A stretch of 9,646 bases of DNA from Fimadaptatus sp050946055 (lineage in GTDB: Bacteria > Bacillota > Clostridia > Christensenellales > Aristaeellaceae). Both the position numbers and the translations under genes were made by a program. Location of the stretch: contig JBMNUB010000071.1 of the NCBI GenBank assembly GCA_050946055.1, forward strand, positions 1 through 9,646. Reading direction: 5' to 3'. Positions within the stretch are counted from its first letter, which is position 1, and every line of letters starts with the position of its first letter. Positions 6,376-9,646 of this stretch are shown here, piece by piece. The notes beneath the pieces were generated by a model. It worked only from the letters and a program-made list of their open reading frames with translations, ran no database searches and was not told the DNA's origin.

Positions 6376-7935
6376 ATGGGCATATGTCTGAAGGATCTGG
6401 GCATCATCAACACCACTGCGATCTACCGCAACCTGACCCCCGCGCAGCTGACTGAGAAGGCTGTGGCGCGCGGCGAAGGCACGCTGAGCAAGACGGGCGC
6501 TCTGGTCGTAAAGACCGGCAAGTACACCGGCCGCAGCGCGCAGGATAAGTTCATAGTCGATACCCCTGCCGTACACGACGAGATAGCGTGGGGCAAGGTA
6601 AATCGTCCCATAACCAAGGAGCGCTACGACGCCATATACAACAAGGTGATAGCTTACCTGCAGAACCGCGAGCTGTTCGTGTTCGACGGTCTGGCGGGCG
6701 CTGATCCCAAGTACACCCAGCAGTTCCGCATCATAAACGAGCTGGCCAGCCAGAACCTGTTCATCCATCAGCTTCTGCGCCGTCCCACCGCTGAGCAGCT
6801 GGAGAACTTCGCTCCCGATTACACCATAATCGCTGCCCCCGGCTTCAAGTGCATACCTGAGGTAGACGGCACCCGCAGCGAGGCCGCCATACTCGTTAAC
6901 TACGAGGAGAAGATGGTCATCATCTGCGGCAGCCAGTATGCCGGTGAGATAAAGAAGTCCGTGTTCTCCGTCATGAACTACGTGCTGCCCAAGATGGGCG
7001 TGTTCCCGATGCACTGCTCCGCCAACGTCGGCCCCGACGGTGACAGCGCTGTGTTCTTCGGCCTGTCCGGCACCGGCAAGACCACCCTGTCCGCTGACCC
7101 GAACCGCGCCCTGATCGGCGACGACGAGCACGGCTGGGCGGATGATTCCGTGTTCAACTTCGAGGGCGGCTGCTATGCCAAGTGCATCAATCTGTCCGCT
7201 GAGAAGGAGCCTGAGATCTACAACGCCATCAAGTTCGGCGCTCTGGTAGAGAACGTTGTCATGGATCCCGAGACCCGCGAGTTCGACTTCGACGATGCGT
7301 CGCTGGCCGAGAACTCCCGCGTGGGCTATCCGGTAGACTTCATCTCCAACGCCAAGCTGGACGGTGTGGGCGCTACCCCCAAGACCGTTATCTTCCTGAC
7401 CGCCGATGCTTACGGCGTGCTGCCCCCCATCTCCAAACTGGACAAGAATCAGGCGATGTACTACTTCGTATCCGGCTTCACCTCCAAGCTGGCGGGTACC
7501 GAGATAGGCATAACCTCTCCCGTTCCCACCTTCTCCACCTGCTTCGGCGAGCCCTTCCTGCCGCTGGATCCCTCGGTATACGCTTCCATGCTGGCTGAGA
7601 AGGTTGAGAAGTCCGGTGCCAACGTCTACCTGGTCAACACCGGCTGGAACGGCACCGGCAAGCGCATGAAGCTGAGCTACACCCGCGCCATGGTAAGCGC
7701 CGCCCTGAACGGCGATCTGGAGAAGGCCACCTTCGTGACCGACCCCTACTTCGGCGTGTCCGTACCCACCACCTGCCCCAACGTTCCCGACGAGCTGATG
7801 ATCCCCGCCAACACCTGGGAGGACAAGGAGGCTTATGCCGCCAAGGCCAAGGAGCTGGCTGCTTCCTTCGTTGAGAACTTCAAGAAGTACACCCACATGA
7901 GCGCTGAGGTTGTCGCTGCCGGCCCCAAGGCCTGA
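6376..7935 (+). CDS. pckA: Phosphoenolpyruvate carboxykinase (ATP)
   Basis: A cytoplasmic enzyme of 519 residues that interconverts oxaloacetate + ATP and PEP + CO2 + ADP; in anaerobic fermenters it may run in the carboxylating direction. Seen: KTGKYTGRSAQDKF (46-59), the substrate-binding block; GEIKKSVFS (190-198) with the metal-site lysine; FPMHCSANVG (210-219) with the metal-site histidine; the P-loop GLSGTGKTTLS (229-239); DDEHGW (249-254); and NTGWNGTGKRMKL (421-433), near the E. coli form. Start: GGAGG (6363-6367) is 8 bases before the ATG at 6376, and homology begins there. The open frame continues upstream to 6163, but that extension does not look like PEPCK. Codon use differs from the neighbours: more GCT, TCC and ACC, no AGG arginine, and in the second half ATC largely replaces ATA, suggesting high expression. 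A large hairpin lies 38 bases after the stop. Confidence 0.97.
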   Translation: MGICLKDLGIINTTAIYRNLTPAQLTEKAVARGEGTLSKTGALVVKTGKYTGRSAQDKFIVDTPAVHDEIAWGKVNRPITKERYDAIYNKVIAYLQNRELFVFDGLAGADPKYTQQFRIINELASQNLFIHQLLRRPTAEQLENFAPDYTIIAAPGFKCIPEVDGTRSEAAILVNYEEKMVIICGSQYAGEIKKSVFSVMNYVLPKMGVFPMHCSANVGPDGDSAVFFGLSGTGKTTLSADPNRALIGDDEHGWADDSVFNFEGGCYAKCINLSAEKEPEIYNAIKFGALVENVVMDPETREFDFDDASLAENSRVGYPVDFISNAKLDGVGATPKTVIFLTADAYGVLPPISKLDKNQAMYYFVSGFTSKLAGTEIGITSPVPTFSTCFGEPFLPLDPSVYASMLAEKVEKSGANVYLVNTGWNGTGKRMKLSYTRAMVSAALNGDLEKATFVTDPYFGVSVPTTCPNVPDELMIPANTWEDKEAYAAKAKELAASFVENFKKYTHMSAEVVAAGPKA

Positions 7936-7973
7936 TAGGCGATAGGCGCGCAAGTGCTGTGACCTGATAGCAA

Positions 7974-8009
7974 AGCCCCCCTTGCATGAACCAGTCATGC
8001 AAGGGGGCT
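7974..8009 (+). terminator. Strong hairpin after pckA, also first hairpin of repeat copy 1
   Basis: CCCCCTTGCATGA (7977-7989) pairs perfectly with TCATGCAAGGGGG (7995-8007) around the loop ACCAG, with two more pairs beyond a bulged C. The tail CTCTGCTTGTC is not a good U-tract, so it may act as a terminator or 3' end protector only in part. The same hairpin recurs at 8266-8300 with a better TTTT tail. Confidence 0.55.
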
Positions 8010-8265
8010 CTGCTTGTCAAAAAAGTCTTTTTGCCAAGCGTGGACGGGGGAGAATCTCCCCCGCCACTGCCACCCCTACACAGTTTCCACTGAAATCCTG
8101 CGGATTTCCGGGCGTGGAAACTGCAAGGAAGATATTTTTGCTCTGGGAAATGGGATTTCCCGACGCAAAAATATCCACGCGCCCACCGCACATGTCGCTG
8201 GGCGCGATTGAAGTCGAGAGGGCCTTGACCCTCTCGAGCTCTCCTGGGGGTTTTTTGACAGCCTG
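7974..8265 (+). repeat. Structured tandem element, copy 1 (seven hairpins)
   Basis: A 291-292-base unit built almost wholly of inverted repeats. H1: 7974-8009 (13-bp core). H2: CTTGTCAAAAA/TTTTTGCCAAG, 8013-8038. H3: GGGGGAG/CTCCCCC, 8046-8062. H4: CAGTTTCCAC/GTGGAAACTG, 8081-8123, with inner GAAATCC/GGATTTC. H5: ATATTTTTGC/GCAAAAATAT, 8132-8174, with inner GGGAAAT/ATTTCCC. H6: CGCGCCCA/TGGGCGCG, 8178-8206. H7: TCGAGAGGG/CCCTCTCGA, 8214-8237. The unit ends in a GGGGGTTTTTTG tail. The ends look like imperfect terminal repeats (CAAAGCCCCC, and CAAAAAACCCCC on the other strand). No coding capacity is credible. It could be an untranslated RNA, a MITE-like mobile repeat, or a large extragenic palindromic element; the strand is arbitrary. 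Confidence 0.85.
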
Positions 8266-8558
8266 AGCCCCCTTGCATGAACCAGTCATGCAAGGGGGCT
8301 TTTAACTTGTCAAAAATGTATTTATGACAAGCGTGGACGGGGAGAGAACCTGAGCCGCCGCAGCCACCCCTACTCAGATTCCGCTGAAATCATTAAGGTT
8401 TACGGGCGTGGAAACTGCAAGATAGATATTTTTGCTCAGGGAAAGGAGATTTCCCTGAGTAAAAATCCTGAGCGCCCACCGCACATGTCGCTGGACGCGA
8501 TTGAAGTCGGCGGGCTGCGAGACCCGCCGGGCTTTCCGGGGGATTTTTGCGTGCGGAA
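8266..8558 (+). repeat. Structured tandem element, copy 2 (diverged)
   Basis: A second copy of the preceding element, starting exactly where the first ends and clearly diverged in sequence. H1 (8266-8300) is a perfect 15-bp stem followed by TTTAACTTG. H2 (8306-8331) is CTTGTCAAAAAT/ATTTATGACAAG with one mismatch. H3 is largely lost. H4 (8375-8417) keeps its outer stem with one mismatch and one wobble. H5 (8428-8466) is a 17-bp stem with a single G-T pair, longer than in copy 1. H6 (8472-8498) has one mismatch. H7 (8507-8530) is TCGGCGGG/CCCGCCGG, a different sequence with the same pairing. The tail GGGGGATTTTTG matches the end of copy 1. It ends 30 bases short of the acetyltransferase stop codon, in a gap between converging genes. 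Confidence 0.85.
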
Positions 8559-8587
8559 TGTGCGTCGCTGTCCGCGAACGACATAGG

Positions 8588-9172
8588 CTATATCGATTCA
8601 ACAAAGTGGTTCTCGTACATGTTCCAGTACTTGCGGTAGACATAGTCCTCGTCCGCAGTGAAGTTGAGCTGATACATGCGAAACACCACCGGGAAGTTCT
8701 TGGGTTGCCATAGCTCCTCGTATGAATAGCGGTAAGCCATGCCCAGCTTGCGCATGACGCTGCCGCTGGCGGGATTGTTGCGGTCATGGGTCGCGGTCAG
8801 GTAGGGCAGGCCGTCCCTGCGCGCCTGCTCTATCACGGCGCGCCCTGCTTCTGCGGCTATGCCCATGCCCCAATGCGCGCGGGCAAGGCCGTAGCCCAAG
8901 TCGTGCGAGTCATCCATACCTATGCCGATGTAGCCTATGGGTACGTTGTCCGATTTAAGGCATATGGCATAGGCATAAGCCTGCTCAAGCGCGTACTGCG
9001 CGGCATAGCGCTCCTCATAGAACCTGCGCGCGTCATCCATGCTGCGCGCGGGGAACCATGGCAGGAAGCGGTTGACCTCCTCGTCGCTGAGTATATCGAA
9101 CAGCGCGCCTGTGTCGTCCCCGGCAAAGCGGCGCAGTATCAGGCGCTCGGTATGCAATGTGGGCGTGTTCAT
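8588..9172 (-). CDS. GNAT family N-acetyltransferase (RimJ/RimL-like)
   Basis: A 194-residue protein of the GNAT superfamily, which transfers the acetyl group of acetyl-CoA to an amino group. TERLILRRF (8-16) is the usual opening of the RimJ/RimL-type branch. The acetyl-CoA-binding motif A follows beta-strand 4 as LGYGLARAHWGMGIAAEA (92-109), with the pyrophosphate loop in HWGMGIA. NPASGSVMRKLGM (133-145) is the typical motif B end. The start at 9172 is supported by GGGAGG 7-8 bases upstream; the reading from 9205 adds 11 residues without a ribosome site or homology. The last 25 or so residues, with many aromatics, are not recognisable. The substrate may be a ribosomal protein, an antibiotic or a small amine; sequence does not say. 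It converges on pckA, and the two genes are separated by the tandem hairpin element. Confidence 0.9.
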   Translation of the reverse strand: MNTPTLHTERLILRRFAGDDTGALFDILSDEEVNRFLPWFPARSMDDARRFYEERYAAQYALEQAYAYAICLKSDNVPIGYIGIGMDDSHDLGYGLARAHWGMGIAAEAGRAVIEQARRDGLPYLTATHDRNNPASGSVMRKLGMAYRYSYEELWQPKNFPVVFRMYQLNFTADEDYVYRKYWNMYENHFVESI

Positions 9173-9305
9173 GGCTTGGCCTCCCTGAAGCGTTTGGTAT
9201 ATCATGCGCGGGCGGGGCGGATTTGCGGGGAATGGGGCAATTGTCCCGGAACATGGGTGGCGGATTTCGTCTCGGCGGGGTTAATGTATCAGTTGCGTTT
9301 GATTA

Positions 9306-9352
9306 CAGGGCTGATTTGGCGGGGCATAATGCGACACCGTAACCCAGCCCTG
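9306..9352. repeat. Inverted repeat flanking the 134-base array
   Basis: CAGGGCTG (9306-9313) and CAGCCCTG (9345-9352) are perfect 8-base inverted arms 31 bases apart, ending one base before the first tandem unit. It may mark the array boundary or be chance. Confidence 0.4.
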
Positions 9353-9353
9353 C

Positions 9354-9487
9354 CTTCCCTTTCAGGGCGCTAGGGTGTTTTTTCCCTAGTACAGTAGGGT
9401 GGGTTAGGATGAGCGTGGGGTTATTCCGGCATGCGGAAGGTTGCTTTGAGCGCGGCTGGGTTAACCCCTCAGTCACTCACGCGACAG
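9354..9487 (+). repeat. 134-base tandem repeat, unit 1
   Basis: The unit runs from CTTCCCTTTCAGGG to CGCGACAG. Inside, CTAGGG (9370-9375) pairs with CCCTAG (9384-9389), or CCCTA (9384-9388) pairs with TAGGG (9395-9399): two competing hairpins. GGGGTTA (9417-9423) and TAACCCC (9462-9468) enclose a TTCCG/CGGAA hairpin (9424-9438). No coding sequence is credible. The CCTCAGTCAC...GACAGCTTCCC portion resembles, from memory, dispersed intergenic repeats seen in Clostridia. Confidence 0.9.
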
Positions 9488-9621
9488 CTTCCCTTTCAGG
9501 GCGCTAGGGTGTTTTTTCCCTAGTACAGTAGGGTGGGTTAGGATGAGCGTGGGGTTATTCCGGCATGCGGAAGGTTGCTTTGAGCGCGGCTGGATTAACC
9601 CCTCAGTCACTCACGCGACAG
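9488..9621 (+). repeat. 134-base tandem repeat, unit 2
   Basis: Identical to unit 1 except for one base in the GGTTAACCC region (GGGTTAACCC becomes GGATTAACCC); the changed base falls outside the 7-bp TAACCCC arm. Near identity means a recent or actively homogenised duplication. Confidence 0.92.
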
Positions 9622-9646
9622 CTTCCCTTTCAGGGGCGCTAGGGTG
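9622..9646 (+). repeat. 134-base tandem repeat, unit 3 (partial, runs off right edge)
   Basis: The first 25 bases of a third unit, with one extra G in the CAGGGGCGC run. The array continues past the window, so the true copy number is unknown. Confidence 0.85.

Noticed and set aside
6280..7998. A 572-codon open frame on the minus strand across pckA
   Set aside because: Antisense shadow of a well-conserved enzyme; it is low-complexity and rich in G, V, L and A, without motifs.
7880..8787. Minus-strand open frames with repeated HDWFMQGG-like peptides
   Set aside because: They are translations of the H1 palindrome and other stems of the tandem element; they lack ribosome sites and overlap real genes at both ends.
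9354..9646. CRISPR array
   Set aside because: The 134-base units are contiguous and nearly identical, with no 30-40-base spacers and no cas genes nearby.

Overview
The window looks like a chromosomal segment of a GC-rich member of the Bacillota, most likely an anaerobic Clostridia-type gut bacterium. The evidence is a T-box leader before a seryl-tRNA synthetase gene, strong AGGAGG-type ribosome binding sites, near-consensus sigma-A promoters, an ATP-type PEP carboxykinase, and structured intergenic repeats. Isoleucine is coded mainly by ATA in most genes, which is unusual at this GC content. The assignment rests on gene content and style only; I cannot name a species.

Layout. 1-131: the end of an IS30-like insertion sequence whose transposase starts on the minus strand and runs off the left edge; it abuts the serS terminator. 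144-1770 (minus): a complete T-box-controlled serS unit with promoter, T-box leader, gene and terminator. 2053-3260 (plus): ilvE (branched-chain aminotransferase) with its own strong promoter and a hairpin terminator. 3326-4901 (plus): an RluA-type pseudouridine synthase followed by a dihydrofolate-reductase-fold protein. 5135-6068 (plus): rsmA/ksgA, the 16S rRNA dimethyladenosine methyltransferase. 6069-7935 (plus): a 307-base structured leader and pckA. 7936-8587: the gap between the convergent genes pckA and a GNAT acetyltransferase gene. It is filled by two diverged tandem copies of a roughly 291-base element made almost entirely of hairpins. 8588-9172 (minus): the GNAT acetyltransferase. 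9354-9646: a 134-base tandem repeat, two full copies plus the start of a third, running off the right edge.

The genes are mostly housekeeping functions: tRNA charging, rRNA modification, amino-acid and central carbon metabolism. Most have their own promoters, so I see no single pathway operon and no defence or mobile system beyond the IS fragment. The part least explained by known families is the tandem hairpin element at 7974-8558. Its two copies keep the same stems, and one stem has changed on both sides, as expected for selection on structure. The 134-base repeat at the right edge is a second, unrelated structured repeat.
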